Shown here piece after piece: positions 32,646-43,743 of a stretch of DNA of 64,000 nt; within the stretch, counting starts at the first letter, position 1; every line of letters starts with the position of its first letter. A model generated the notes under the pieces. That model was not told the DNA's origin, ran no database searches, and saw only the letters and a list, made by a program, of their open reading frames with translations. The position numbers and the translations under genes were made by a program. The stretch covers positions 42,526,061-42,590,060 of the forward strand of contig NC_012873.2 in the NCBI RefSeq assembly GCF_000003195.3, in the 5' to 3' direction. The DNA comes from Sorghum bicolor. Taxonomy: Eukaryota > Streptophyta > Magnoliopsida > Poales > Poaceae.

Positions 32646-33350
32646 ATGGCTCGTTGGAAGCAGACCCCGCGCAAGAGGACTGGTCCAAAAGGGGTCCCTA
32701 GACACCAGTTGGCCCCGCGAAGCGATCAAGCAAGCAGTAGCCGTTCACCATCTTAGCAGGAGGTGGAAAGATTGTCCGCCGAGCTGACCGAAGTGACGAG
32801 AGAAAGGTTGTACAACGTCATGGAGATTGGTCAACTTAAAGCTCAACTAACAAAACAAAAACAAACCACCGAGAACTGCGAGGCCATGCTGTCCCGTATG
32901 GTGGAAGAGGGGAACGCCGCTATTGCCCGAGAAGAGGAGGCCAGGAGCGCACACAAGCACGAGCTGACCAGGATGAAGGCGAAGCTGGACAAAACCAAGT
33001 ACCTTAAAGATCTGTACGTGAAGATGGCGGCCACTGTCACCGAGTAGAGGGATGTCGCGTGGCAGCGGGAAGACCAGCTACAGCTGGAGAAGCTTGAGCT
33101 GGCACACCATCTAGACACCGTCAACGACTTGGCAATGCAATACCGTGATATTGCATTCGACCTATATCATCAGCTCCATCCACCTCCAGGTGAAGGGGAG
33201 ATGGACACGGACGGAGAGTTGGCGGATGCTGGGGAACCCGACCAAGACCTCAGTGACGAGGAGGAATCCGACTCCGGTGACGATAACCCGGGGGGTAACC
33301 ATGACGATGACAATGATGACCCGGGCTACGGCTCTGACCACACCGACTAG
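32646..33350 (+). pseudogene. Tekay upstream ORF: histone-H3-tail-like N-terminus, coiled coil, acidic tail
   Basis: A 234-codon frame between PBS and gag, with in-frame TAG codons at 32754-32756 (codon 37) and 33045-33047 (codon 134). The ATG has a good context (A at -3, G at +4). It opens MARWKQTPRKRTGPKG followed by VPRHQLAPR. Histone H3 reads MARTKQTARKSTGGK, then APRKQLA. With one inserted residue, positions R2, K4, Q5, T6, R8, K9, T11, G12, K14, P16, R17, Q19, L20 and A21 match. Residues about 40-150 are rich in E, K, L, R and A in heptad-like spacing (ERLSAELTEVTRERLYN), indicating a coiled coil. Residues about 181-234 are strongly acidic (DLSDEEESDSGDD). I do not know an assigned function. 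The resemblance to H3 is seen directly; a chromatin role is inference. This copy is dead because of the stops. Confidence 0.75.
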
Positions 33351-33563
33351 TTCGGTGAAGTCACGGGCAACGTCGTTGTAGGATTCCTAGTGTACCGTAG
33401 CGGGGTCGGGTCTGTAGTATAGAGTTTTCTTTCAGTTTAAGAAGTTGTACTCGTTTGTTTCCAGTGTGTTGAACTGATGTTTGATAAATAAATGGAAGTA
33501 TGTAAGATATGTTTTAAGTTATGAATTCCATGTGGTAACAAGTACATATGACTCTTGTAGCAG

Positions 33564-34827
33564 ATGCCGATGCGTACACGTGGATCTGATGGAGCTGGGT
33601 CCTCTCAGGGAGGGGATGATATCCCCAACCCTCCACCTGCTCCACCTTCCTTGGCAGATGCCATTGCTGTTCTTTTGAGTGCCACTACCGACAACGCTCG
33701 CTTGTTGCGCGAGTTAGCACAACGCCAACCACACCCCACCCCAAACTTCAGAGCACAGCACAATGGGGAGGGAGAAACTCGGTACGTGGACTTTACCGAG
33801 ACAAGACCCCCGGTATTCACCAAGGCTGATGAGCCGTTAGAGGCTGATGACTGGCTCCGAACAATGGAGCACAAGTTCAGTCTGATCCGGTGTTCGGAAA
33901 CTCAGAAGCCCCTGTTCGCAGCTCAACAGCTTCGGGGAGCTGCGGGTGCCTGGTGGGAGAATTTTTTAGCTATCCAAGCTCCGGGACACCGGGTCACCTG
34001 GACAGAATTTAAGGACGCGTTCCGCACCCATTACATCCCTGAAGGGCTTATGGCCATGAGGGCCGAAGAATTTCTCGCCTTGCAGCAAGGCGATAAAAGT
34101 GTCATGGAGTACGTGGCAAAATTTAATCATCTTTCTCAATATGCCACAGACCATGTGAACACGGATAGAAAGAAGAAGGCCTGCTTCATGCGTGGCCTCA
34201 ATACCAAACTTCAGACCATGATGACCACATGTCAAAATGCAACTTTCTACGAGGCGGTAAATATTGCCATCACCTCGGAAGAAAAGAATAGAAAGCACAA
34301 AGAAGCCAAGAAGAAGGCCGCTTCTTCCTCTTTCTCTGGTCGCGGTCAAAAGCGCCAGAGAATCATTTATCATCCACAGGGCCACGAACGCTTTCAAGCG
34401 CCGTCACCTTATCGTGGTCCCTTTCCCCCTCCACAATATAGACCAGGGCAGCAGGTATATCCTCGACCTACTGCCATCGCCACTGCACCACGCCAGCCGA
34501 AAGCCCCAGGTGTTCGTCCCACTGCTCCGCCCAACCACAATTATCCTTGTTTCAATTGTGGTAAGCCTGGGCATTTTTCTAAAGAATGCCCCTACCCCCG
34601 CCAAACCAACCCCACTTTCCAAAGGCCACCCATTGGCCAACCCCAGCCGAGCCAATTCAAGACTGGGGCTCAGAAGGGACAAAATGTGCAAAGGGGTAAA
34701 CCCGTAAAGAAAGTGGGACAAGTCTTCCATACAGAGGTGGAGACGATACCGGAAGGAGAACCGGTAATGATAGGTACGTTCCCTGTTGCGAAACATCCTG
34801 CCTTAATGCTTTTTGATTCTGGTGCAT
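33564..34827 (+). pseudogene. Tekay gag with CCHC zinc knuckle, running into protease start
   Basis: ATG at 33564 (MPMRTRGSDGAGSSQG) directly follows a splice-acceptor-like CTTGTAGCAG. The gag core is at residues about 85-200 (EADDWLRTMEHKFSLI, LRGAAGAWWENF, FRTHYIPEGLMAMRAEEFLAL, FNHLSQYATD). A basic Lys-rich stretch and a Pro-rich linker lead to a zinc knuckle CFNCGKPGHFSKECP (residues about 329-343). The protease begins ALMLFDSGA, with the catalytic D-S-G, and is cut right there at 34827 by the nested Athila element. Uninterrupted as far as it goes. The frame to 34874 beyond this point is Athila LTR sequence. Confidence 0.9.
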
Positions 34828-36173
34828 TGTTGACACCAGAAGTGGCAAACGGTTATACCGCAAGCGTACGGTAGTCAATGTAGCCTTCACCGGGAGTATT
34901 CCAGGTATCGTGATTTCCACGGGGAACGCGAAGTGAATTAACTAGGCTTTAGATCGTTAGGTGATGATCAAAGGGTCTAGGATAATGGGGTAGAGAGGTC
35001 TAACTAGTATTAATGCCTGGTCTTGGTAATTAAGTATAGTCAAGGTTTTTCACCTAACTCTTTACTGAGGGCGATACCCGAAAAGGAGGATTGAGTTAAC
35101 GAGGTTTTTCACCTCCCCGTCTCCTAAGCGACTACCCTGCTCAGCCCAACTATTATCTGCAACTTGCCTACAACAGATGCGAGGAGCTTTCCGCCTAGCG
35201 AGGACTGTCACTCTCACACTAGGTGTCTACACAACTGCAACAAGGAGTCCACACTGGCAAGAAGTAGTCTAGACACCACGTCTAAACTAGCTCTTGCTAC
35301 CCTAAGCTTAGCTAAAGCTAAGAGCACTCAAGATCAAGCAATGTGCCAGTAAAGGATTCTTATACTTAAAGTACCAGACCAAATATTAAATACTAGAAAA
35401 GACTCAGAAGTAAGACTTACAAGAAGACCTGCTTCCGCTGAGGTGCTCCGCGAAGAAGACTCCCGACAGGCCGGGACTCCTCCTTGGAACTCCTCACTCT
35501 CTACTCACTATGATAGCACTAAGCTACTAAAGTAGTTTACTCCTAAGATACATGACATTTAAGTGAAGGAATAGGGGGGTATTTATAGTGGGAGATGGAG
35601 TAGGGGCTACTCCGGTGCCACGTCAGCGATCCGCGTCATCTTCATCATGCACCATTGGATCAAACCGACTTCACAACCGCCATCTGATCAACGGTAGAGG
35701 CAAACTAACATGTGCAACATGTGGGCAAGGTCGGTGGGAGGCCAACCGACCCTGGAACCGCCATGAAGTGGGGTCGGCCGACCCCCTATCTGGCTGGTTG
35801 GGCCCACATGCAGTGTCCTGGAGGCTCTCTGATGTCGGTGGAGTTGAGCTGACCTGTGGGACCCACCAAAGTGGGGTCGCCCGACCCCAATTCTATGGGG
35901 TTAGGGTGTCAGCCCTGTCCTACATGTCTTCCTCTTCATGACTATAATGTTGTCTTGGTTACTGGTGTCACTGATCTTTAGTTATTCACCCCTTCTTAGT
36001 GTTTGGACCCTTGAAAAGTACCTGTTCTTACTCCTGCAACCAAATAGTAGCATGTACATGTGGAACTAGGTTATATGTACCTATATTACTACTTTGTTTG
36101 GTTGTTTTCTCCCAAAATGAGTCTTATGTTGACGGTTATGATAGTAGAAAACATGGTATAAATACAGTCAACA
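34828..36173 (-). repeat. Young Athila 3' LTR (1346 bp)
   Basis: On the plus strand it starts TGTTGACACC and ends CAGTCAACA. The minus-strand TATA box TATAAATA is at 35587-35580. Two 16-bp palindromes of the GGGGTCG..CGACCCC type lie upstream of it (35770-35785 and 35873-35888). On the minus strand it follows a polypurine tract (36174-36182). Confidence 0.93.
35580..35587 (-). promoter_or_regulatory. TATA box of young Athila 3' LTR
   Basis: TATAAATA on the minus strand. The copy in the 5' LTR is at 44513-44520. Palindromes lie 183 and 286 bp upstream. Confidence 0.7.
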
Positions 36174-37926
36174 AGACCCCCCACACTTGAGTCTTTGCTC
36201 GTCCTCGAGTAAAGGTTAAAAATGAGTGATCAATGGTTTCTAACTTAAGATAGTAGTGAGTATAAAATGCTAGTTCGAACATAGTTCATCCAAATGGGTT
36301 TTTGTGTAAGTGTCTAGCATATATCCTTCAGAGGTTGAGAAGAGGAACAACTCTCAGAACAAGATCAAATTCCAATTTCATATTCTTGGTACTTAGAGTT
36401 TTTATGACACTTTTTAAAATAAGTCACATAGTTCAATCCTACTCCTCATTTAGCGCTCTAGATCACTCAAAGTTTTTTTAGTAGTCCTCACCAAGGCATG
36501 AATGCCAACTTGTTTCATCCTATAATTATAGGCTTATATGGGGCTTGGTAGGGATAAACAAGGTAGCATACTCTACTTTGCAAATATTGTTAAGTCAAAA
36601 ACAAGGATCCAAAGAGAGGAGTGTCATAGTCATAGATCAAGATGTGCAAGTGTGTTATATGGTGGACTAGGTTGCTCCTTTATTTACTACACTCTCTCTA
36701 CTTGTATATTGAGACATGGCTAGATTTTCTTTTTCTTCGAGCTTTATGTGCTCAGTTTTTTTTTTTCAAGGACTTGCACATGTCCATCTTTTCTTTTTCT
36801 TTTATTTTGCCAAGCCCTTTTATGTCTCATTTTCTAAACAATATTTAGAGAGGTGTTCTAACACTTAGAGTATGGAGCAACCTATTTAGTGGATGCACAA
36901 TACATGTGGTTGCGTACTTCCAGTGTAGAAGCAGCATATATATATGTGGTGTGTACGTGATCTTGATCTTGTGACTATGATACAACTCTCACTAGGGTCA
37001 ACAAGGTTTTGACAAAACTCATTACAAAAGCAGGTTGCATTTCATAAAATGGTTACTTGAATATCTAAGTGTATGGCTTTTAGTGGGAATTTCTTGCTAA
37101 TGAGGAGTAAATGATACTATGGTTTTGTGATATTTTTGAAACAAATCTCTAAGTACCTTGAATAGAAATGTTATGAATTCTTAGCCAAGAGTTATATCAC
37201 TTTCATCAACAACTTAGTCAATATGGTTCCTATAGATTTTTACCCATGAGGATGAACAATTGTAAGAACTATACTTTATGTCACTATTTCTCTTAAATCA
37301 TGAACCAGTTCACTTTTTATTTTGCAAACAAGTGTAAACTATCAAATTTTATTTTAATTGTGACACAAAGGTAAAGAATTGGACAGACTGAGAGGGGGAA
37401 GAATTAGCAAACCGGGCAGGAAAGATGTCTTTCGTCGTATAGAAGCTGCCTGGTGGGCCCAGGGCTCCATGGAAGGGTCGGCCGACCCCACCTGGAGGTT
37501 CCTGGCCCTGCCACTCGATTCTACGTCCCTCGGGAAGTCTTTCTGCACTTGTGTCGTTTCCTTTTGCCATAGAAAGGGGGTCGGGCGACCCCCTCATCGC
37601 GCCTGTTTTTGGTGCCATGACGTGCCGAGGTGTATGCAGTGTTGTTCCATGCTGACGGCAGTTCAGAGATGAAGTTGGGGGTCGGGCGACCCCCCCACAC
37701 TTGCAGTTTTCGTGCAGCTGAACTTACAACAGAGAGAGATGATCAAATGCAGACGTCCTGCTGGTGGCAACACACCAGCAGGACCAAAAACAACTCTATT
37801 AAATCAAATTTCAATTGTATAGGCACTTTTACATTGTGAAATTCAAAGTGACAAATTGGAAAATAAAATTGAGTAATCAAACCTAAATAATCAAATAGTG
37901 CCTATAACCTAAACTAACTAATTTAT
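36174..37926 (-). other. Young Athila 3' untranslated region
   Basis: From the polypurine tract (GGGGGGTCT on the minus strand, 36182-36174) back to the 268-codon ORF. Bases 36174-37198 are repeated at 45107-46130. Three palindromes of the GGGTCGGSCGACCC type lie at 37475-37488, 37577-37592 and 37678-37693. Only short spurious open frames. Confidence 0.7.
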
Positions 37927-38733
37927 TTAGGGAGATGGAGGTTTGAGGAGATCCTCCCGCCCAATTGCTTGTGCCAAACGCTTGATTTTAGCACTGGTGC
38001 TAATGCGCAGGTGGCGGAAGTGATCTTCTAACTCAAGATTCTCCATCCTGAGCTCCGACACTGTCTCCTCTAAGATCCTATTTTTCTTTCTAAGGCTAGC
38101 TGTGACTTCCAGGAGTTTCTCGATGTCGCCTTTTTCTGGATCTTCTTCGTATTTGCCAGGCGCACCGTTGATCGGAGGTGGATCCATCTTCCGCCGGATG
38201 GATGGACTTGCTGACGAGTCAAAGGACTCTCGCAACTCCATCTTTTCCTTAGAGTTCAACGGCGGGATCAGCACCTTCCCCTTTCCCTGCCCACCGCCCA
38301 CCACTTGGTGGTTCCTCCAAAAGGTTGGGGTGGACGGCGAGTAGGAAGAGGAGTGGATCGTGTCGGAGGAGATGGTGATGGCCTGCTTGGTGGCCATCGG
38401 CGCCTTCTCCCGCAGCGCAAGTTGGCCCGTGGTAGGTCGAACCGGCGTTACGGCTCGAGCAGGGGACTTGCCGATGCCCCTGCGCGGTGTGAGCGAACGA
38501 GAGGCCGACGCGGAGCGCTGGGTCACCCGGGGCGAGGTCGGTCGACCCCTCTTGGGGTCGGGCGACCCCCACATGGGGCCCGTCGGCCCTCCAGCCGGCG
38601 GCACCATGGCTAGTGGTTCAGGCTCCAGCACGTTGACGGCTAGGGCAAACTCCAGGCTCTCAGTTAGAGACCTTTGCGGACGTGGGGAGTTGGAGCGAAT
38701 GGCTTGGTTGGAAGATTTAGTTGGAGGAGCCAT
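37927..38733 (-). CDS. Young Athila accessory ORF, 268 codons, coiled-coil C-terminus
   Basis: An uninterrupted frame in the env position of the young Athila, read in the same direction as gag-pol. Residues 1-130 are rich in Ser, Pro, Arg and Thr and probably disordered (SASASRSLTPRRGIGKSPAR). About 201-262 form a likely coiled coil (EKLLEVTASLRKKNRILEET, then VSELRMENLELEDHFRHLRI). No signal peptide, membrane segment or similarity to Athila ORF1 is visible. Two of the GC palindromes fall inside it and are translated as Gly-Ser-Pro-Asp-Pro-like runs. A TATTTAT box about 100 bases upstream (38841-38835 on the minus strand) followed by CT-rich sequence suggests its own transcript. Function unknown. 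Confidence 0.65.
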   Translation of the reverse strand: MAPPTKSSNQAIRSNSPRPQRSLTESLEFALAVNVLEPEPLAMVPPAGGPTGPMWGSPDPKRGRPTSPRVTQRSASASRSLTPRRGIGKSPARAVTPVRPTTGQLALREKAPMATKQAITISSDTIHSSSYSPSTPTFWRNHQVVGGGQGKGKVLIPPLNSKEKMELRESFDSSASPSIRRKMDPPPINGAPGKYEEDPEKGDIEKLLEVTASLRKKNRILEETVSELRMENLELEDHFRHLRISTSAKIKRLAQAIGREDLLKPPSP

Positions 38734-38833
38734 GGAGATGGATCTCTTGGCAAGGAATGGAGGCTAGGAGAGTCTGGTTCGAGGTGAAGACGAGAAGGAA
38801 TGAATTGAGAGGAGGAAGAAGAAGAAGAGGGGG

Positions 38834-38842
38834 GATAAATAG
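38834..38842 (-). promoter_or_regulatory. Putative internal promoter of the young Athila accessory ORF
   Basis: CTATTTATC on the minus strand, followed by a CTTCTTCTTCTTCCTCC start-like tract about 15-30 bases on and the ATG about 100 bases on. Palindromes lie 102 and 208 bp upstream. Weak TATA variant; function inferred. Confidence 0.4.
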
Positions 38843-39208
38843 ATGTGTTTGGAGCCTGAGAGTTTGAATTTTGAAAAGGAGCGTCGTGGAACATTTGAGG
38901 GACGATCCGAGACTCCAGGGGATTTCAAAACTCAAAATATTGGGGGTCGGGCGACCCCTATATTTCAGGATTTTGAATTTCACCACCGAACTCTATTCAT
39001 TCCCCTCTTTCTAAACCTATTCCCCCTTGGGCCAAAACCCCTAGAAGAGGGGTCGGCCGACCCCTATTTGGGGTGTTCGGCGGCCCAACTTCGATCCTAC
39101 ATCATCTAAAACCCTTTTAAAACCTATTTCCAAACAAAAGGAACTAAATATATTGGTTTAGCAAATTTTTTTTTAACAAAAGGAGGTAAAAAGAAGGACA
39201 TGTGGATT

Positions 39209-42200
39209 TTAAGACTTTATGTCAGATTCAAATTCTATCATATCAACTTCTTTTTCTAAAGGTTCATGTTCATGGAAAACTTTAAGACGATGACCATTTA
39301 CCTTAAAGATGTTGCCGTCGTCGTCCCGCAGTGTTACCGCTCCATGAGTCGCGGCGTCAACAACGAAGAATGGTCCTTCCCATTTGCTCCTTAGCTTTCC
39401 ATGGCCAAATAACTTGACCCTTGAGTTGAACATGAGAACCTTATCCCCAGGATGAAATTCCTTTTGCTTGATCCTTTTATCATGCCATCTTTTTGTTCTC
39501 TCTTTGTAGATCCTGGCATTGTGATAGGCTTTATCTCTCCATTCTTCTAGTTCGGAGATTTGGAGCTTTCTATTTCTTCCGGCCGAGGGCAAATCCATGT
39601 TCCATTTCTTGATTGCCCAGTGAGCTCTATGCTCTAGCTCTACCGGTAGATGGCATGTCTTACCGTATACAAGTTGGTATGGTGTCATACCAATTGGGGT
39701 CTTGTATGCGGTCCTGTATGCCCAAAGTGCATCTGGTAGATGGCTTTTCCAGCCGGTTCCCATCTTAGTGACAGTCTTCTGCAGAATGTTCTTGATTTGT
39801 TTGTTAGATGTTTCTGCTTGTCCGCTCGTTTGAGGGTGATAGGGTGTTCCAATGTTGTGCCTTATCCCCACTTCAGCTAAGAACCGTCGGAATCTTCTAT
39901 CAATGAAGTGGCTCCCTCCATCACTAATAACTAGTCTGGGGGTGCCGAAGCGTGGAAATATGACTTCCTTGAACATCTTTATCGAATGTGTAGAGTCGGC
40001 TGCTCTGCAGGGCATTGCTTCGACCCACTTGGACACATAGTCTACTGCCACTAGGATGTACTCACACCCTTGTGACAAAGGGAATGGCCCCATGTAGTCT
40101 ATGCCCCAAGCATCGAATATCTCAACTTGTAAGTTGTTTGTGAGTGGCATTGCATCACGAGTATTGATGTTCCCATGCTTCTGACACCTTGCACATCTCC
40201 TCACGAAGTTCTTTGTATCTTCGTACATGGTAGGCCAGTAGAATCCACTCTGCCATATCTTGGCATGGGTCCTGAATGCTCCATAGTGGCCTCCGTACTC
40301 TGCCCCATGGCATTTTTCCATTATTTTTACTGCCTCGTCCATGGGAACACATCTCCTGAGTATGCCATCTTGACAGACTCTGTAGAGGTAAGGATCGTCC
40401 CATAGGTGCACCCTACTCTCTTTAACAAGCTTCTTCTTGTCTACCCCAGGTGGTATGTATCCGGACGCCAGGTAGTTGACTATGTTTGCATACCATGGGT
40501 AGGCTTCTGAAACTCGGAGGAGTGTGTCGTCTCGAAGGTAGTCGTTGATAGGTGGATCCTGTTTATCCTCGATTTGCATCCTAGACAAGTGATCGGCTAC
40601 CGAGTTTTCTACTCCCTTTTTATCTCTAATTTCTAAGTCAAATTCTTGGAGTAGTAGGATCCATCTTATTAATCTTGGTTTAGCATCTTTTTTAGTGAGC
40701 AAGTATTTTAGAGCTGCGTGATCGGTGTAAACAATCACCTTTGCTCCAACTAAATAAGATCTAAACTTGTCTATAGCAAACACTACAGCCAACAGTTCTT
40801 TTTCAGTTGTTGCATAATTCAGCTGTGGTCCTGTTAGTGTTTTGCTAGCATAAGATATTGCATGATGCTTCTTATCTTTAGTCTGTCCTAAGACAGCACC
40901 TACAGCGTAATCACTAGCATCACACATTATCTCAAAAGGTAGCGACCAATCAGGGGGTTGAATGATTGGTGCAGAGATAAGTGCTTTCTTAAGATAGTAA
41001 AAGGAATCCAAGCACTCATCATTAAAATCAAAGGGTGCATCCTTAGCTAACAGGTTTGTTAAAGGTCTAGCAATTTGAGAGAAATCTTGTATGAACCTTC
41101 TATAAAAGCCTGCATGGCCAAGAAAGCTACGGACGCCCCTAACATTTGTGGGAGGAGGGAGCTGTTCTATAACTTCAATTTTAGCTCTATCTACCTCTAT
41201 CCCACGTTCGGACACTCTATGTCCTAACACTATCCCTTCTCGAACCATAAAATGGCACTTTTCCCAGTTCAAGATCAAGTGCTTCTCTTGGCACCTTTGT
41301 AAGACTCGGTCCAGGTTCTTTAGGCAATCATCAAAAGTTTTCCCATAGACGGAGAAGTCGTCCATGAAAACTTCCATGATTTCCTCGATCATATCGGAGA
41401 AGATGGACATCATGCACCTTTGAAAAGAGGCAGGAGCATTGCATAGGCCAAAAGACATGCGCCTATATGCATATGTTCCGTAGGGGCATGTGAATGTAGT
41501 CTTACTTTGGTCGTCGGGATGGATTGGGATTTGATGGTAACCCGAATACCCATCAAGGAAGCAGAAGAAAGAGTGTTTGGCTAACCGTTCCAGCATCTCA
41601 TCGATGAATGGCAACGGAAAGTGGTCTTTCTTAGTGGCCTTGTTAAGTTTTCGGTAGTCTATGCACATTCTCCATCCCGTGACGGTCCGTTGAGGAATGA
41701 GTTCATTGTTGTCATTTTTAACGACCGTCATTCCTCCTTTCTTAGGAACTACTTGAACGGGGCTGACCCACTCACTGTTCGGAACAGGGTAGATTATGCC
41801 CGCATGCAATAGTTTTAAGACCTCTTTCTTCACAACTTCTCTCATCGCATTATTTAGCCTTCTCTGAGGCTCCCTGGAAGGTATAGCATCGGGTTTGATA
41901 GGGATGCGATGAGTGCAGAGTGCAGGACTAATTCCCTTAAGGTCTTCTAACGAGTATCCTAAGACAGAGCGGCGCTCTTCTAAGACGGTGATGAGTTTGG
42001 TGACTTCTTCTTGTGTCAGTTGATCACTAATGATTACCGGAGTCTCTCTATCACCATTAAGGAAGGCGTACTTAAGTCCAGAGGGAAGTGGCTTAAGTTC
42101 TATAGAGGGTTTTGGTGGTGGTTTAGATTCATCCAAGTCTAATGGTTCTTCTAATTTGTTCTCTTCTTCTTGGATCAAGTTTTCGGCGTCTTCTTCTAAG

Positions 42201-43690
42201 TCAGGCTGAGAAGTGTCCAGAAGAGATGCCGATATCACCTCCTCTATTGGGTCAGGCTCGGGCGGCGTCTCGGCTTTAGAATTAATAGAGCCGGCAAAAG
42301 GCATAGAAAGGTCTAAGCCCTTTCCGAGGTTACCCTTGAAACGCCCTTCATGAAATCCATTTAGGAACCTCATGATGGGGTGCCCGATTAACAAGTCAAC
42401 TTCTTTCATATCAAAGATAAAGAAGTTTAGCAGAATGTTGACTTTGTTAATGGAGACAGGAATATTCTGTGCAATCCCACAACTCTCGACCATTTCCCCA
42501 GAGGGTAATTTAAGAAATTTGCTGGTCGGGGTTAATGGTTCCTCGCCTAGGAGTGTCAGTACTAATGACTTGGACATTAGGCTTACTCCTACAGCAGGGT
42601 CATAAAGGGATTCTATAGGAGTGGAGTTTATGACACAGGGAATGGGTGTAAAACTCGAGAGAAGTTTGATGACATCAGATGATGTCTCAGCTTCTCTAAA
42701 CCATTCATTACTCATAATAGCCATGAGTTCTTGGGCAGTTGCCCTGAGGTAACCAGCCTCAAGATGAGCTGGGATATGGCTATTCGGAGCTTTGCGTGCT
42801 GTAGGTCTCCTTTGCACAGGTTGATTCGAGACATTGCCAAAATCGGCAAATAGATCAGTCTCGATGTTAAGTGGGTAATCCAAGGGATGAATTACTTCTT
42901 CCCTTGGAGGTGCTTGTGGTATTGGTTCAGGTTCGACAGCTTGGGTTGCGGCTAAAGGAGTTTTGGCTGTCGAAGGTTCATCCCTAGGAGTTCGATCTTC
43001 CTCAGGAGCTTCAATATGATCATCAGTGTAAGGGGTATTCTCGAGAATAGTCCCAAGAATGGCCTTACCTTCACTGATAGGTAAATGAAGGAATGCTCCC
43101 TTAGAGGCTAAATCAAGGAATTGTGCGGATTGTTGGCTAAGTCCGAGGTAAAAATGTTGCATAAGAATTGGCTCGGTTATACCTAAGTCTGGGCCAGATG
43201 ATGTTAAGTCGGTGAGACGCGCCCAGGCCGCACCTAGAGACTCCTTCCCTTCTTGATTGAAGTCTAGGAATTCTCTACGGAGACGAGCTATTCTAGAGAT
43301 GGGAAAGTAGGTGAGGCAGAATTTGGCTTGCAGCTTTTCCCATTCTCCTCCTACACTACCTGCATAGCGAGTGTACCACCGTCTGGCCTTTCCTGTCAGA
43401 GAGAACGGAAAGAGCTTCCACTTGAGGGTAACTCGCCTCATCCCTTGGATGTGGATGCATGAACAAAGTTGTTCGAAATCTCGTAGGTGTGTGTAAGGAT
43501 TTTCATCTCCTTCTCCCGAAAAGGGATTCTCCTGAACCATCGCTACGAGACTCGGGCGAAGCTCATAGTGACAGGCCAAAATGGCTTTTGATGAACTCGC
43601 TGGCTCCAACTCAGCGCCCGTTGGAGCAGCGTAATCGAAGAGGGTTGTTTGATCCATTTGGATATGTGTATAAAGTTTTAAATCAAACAA
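39209..43690 (-). CDS. Athila gag-pol polyprotein, intact, 1493 codons
   Basis: A single frame encoding all proteins needed for reverse transcription and integration. The real start is probably [14 protein letters not shown] at residue 12. Gag core is near residues 65-190 ([37 protein letters not shown]). No CCHC knuckle is seen. The protease region is at about 340-460, but the active-site stretch reads [12 protein letters not shown], i.e. D-P-A in place of D-[ST]-G. RT spans about 620-800 with [19 protein letters not shown] and catalytic FMDD near 775. RNase H ([25 protein letters not shown]) follows. Integrase starts with an HHCC finger ([20 protein letters not shown]; about 1130-1180), then D,D,E in WGIDYMG (about 1198), VISDGG and [11 protein letters not shown] (about 1290). 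There is no chromodomain. Uninterrupted coding plus near-identical LTRs suggest recent activity. Confidence 0.93.
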   Translation of the reverse strand: MFDLKLYTHIQMDQTTLFDYAAPTGAELEPASSSKAILACHYELRPSLVAMVQENPFSGEGDENPYTHLRDFEQLCSCIHIQGMRRVTLKWKLFPFSLTGKARRWYTRYAGSVGGEWEKLQAKFCLTYFPISRIARLRREFLDFNQEGKESLGAAWARLTDLTSSGPDLGITEPILMQHFYLGLSQQSAQFLDLASKGAFLHLPISEGKAILGTILENTPYTDDHIEAPEEDRTPRDEPSTAKTPLAATQAVEPEPIPQAPPREEVIHPLDYPLNIETDLFADFGNVSNQPVQRRPTARKAPNSHIPAHLEAGYLRATAQELMAIMSNEWFREAETSSDVIKLLSSFTPIPCVINSTPIESLYDPAVGVSLMSKSLVLTLLGEEPLTPTSKFLKLPSGEMVESCGIAQNIPVSINKVNILLNFFIFDMKEVDLLIGHPIMRFLNGFHEGRFKGNLGKGLDLSMPFAGSINSKAETPPEPDPIEEVISASLLDTSQPDLEEDAENLIQEEENKLEEPLDLDESKPPPKPSIELKPLPSGLKYAFLNGDRETPVIISDQLTQEEVTKLITVLEERRSVLGYSLEDLKGISPALCTHRIPIKPDAIPSREPQRRLNNAMREVVKKEVLKLLHAGIIYPVPNSEWVSPVQVVPKKGGMTVVKNDNNELIPQRTVTGWRMCIDYRKLNKATKKDHFPLPFIDEMLERLAKHSFFCFLDGYSGYHQIPIHPDDQSKTTFTCPYGTYAYRRMSFGLCNAPASFQRCMMSIFSDMIEEIMEVFMDDFSVYGKTFDDCLKNLDRVLQRCQEKHLILNWEKCHFMVREGIVLGHRVSERGIEVDRAKIEVIEQLPPPTNVRGVRSFLGHAGFYRRFIQDFSQIARPLTNLLAKDAPFDFNDECLDSFYYLKKALISAPIIQPPDWSLPFEIMCDASDYAVGAVLGQTKDKKHHAISYASKTLTGPQLNYATTEKELLAVVFAIDKFRSYLVGAKVIVYTDHAALKYLLTKKDAKPRLIRWILLLQEFDLEIRDKKGVENSVADHLSRMQIEDKQDPPINDYLRDDTLLRVSEAYPWYANIVNYLASGYIPPGVDKKKLVKESRVHLWDDPYLYRVCQDGILRRCVPMDEAVKIMEKCHGAEYGGHYGAFRTHAKIWQSGFYWPTMYEDTKNFVRRCARCQKHGNINTRDAMPLTNNLQVEIFDAWGIDYMGPFPLSQGCEYILVAVDYVSKWVEAMPCRAADSTHSIKMFKEVIFPRFGTPRLVISDGGSHFIDRRFRRFLAEVGIRHNIGTPYHPQTSGQAETSNKQIKNILQKTVTKMGTGWKSHLPDALWAYRTAYKTPIGMTPYQLVYGKTCHLPVELEHRAHWAIKKWNMDLPSAGRNRKLQISELEEWRDKAYHNARIYKERTKRWHDKRIKQKEFHPGDKVLMFNSRVKLFGHGKLRSKWEGPFFVVDAATHGAVTLRDDDGNIFKVNGHRLKVFHEHEPLEKEVDMIEFESDIKS

Positions 43691-43743
43691 AGATAACTTA
43701 ACGATTTTTTTTGTCCTAGTTAAAACAGCTACCGTTCCCCGGC

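Larger units (their letters stand above)
37475..39064. repeat. Internal array of GGGGTCGGSCGACCCC palindromes
   Basis: Seven copies: 37475-37488, 37577-37592, 37678-37693, 38535-38550 (variant GGTCGGTCGACC), 38554-38569, 38943-38958 and 39049-39064. With two per LTR (35770, 35873; 44703, 44806) the element has eleven. Centres vary between CC, GC and GG while the arms GGGTCG/CGACCC are kept. Confidence 0.85.

Noticed and set aside
32843..33124. Minus-strand frame opposite the H3-like ORF (Ser/Cys-rich)
   Set aside because: Complement of the Glu/Lys-rich coiled-coil coding; no start context or family match.
37354..37618. Open frames with repeated Gly-Arg-Pro-Pro or Gly-Ser-Ala-Asp-Pro runs in the Athila 3' region
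   Set aside because: These runs are just translations of the GC palindromes in different frames; none has a consistent frame or start.
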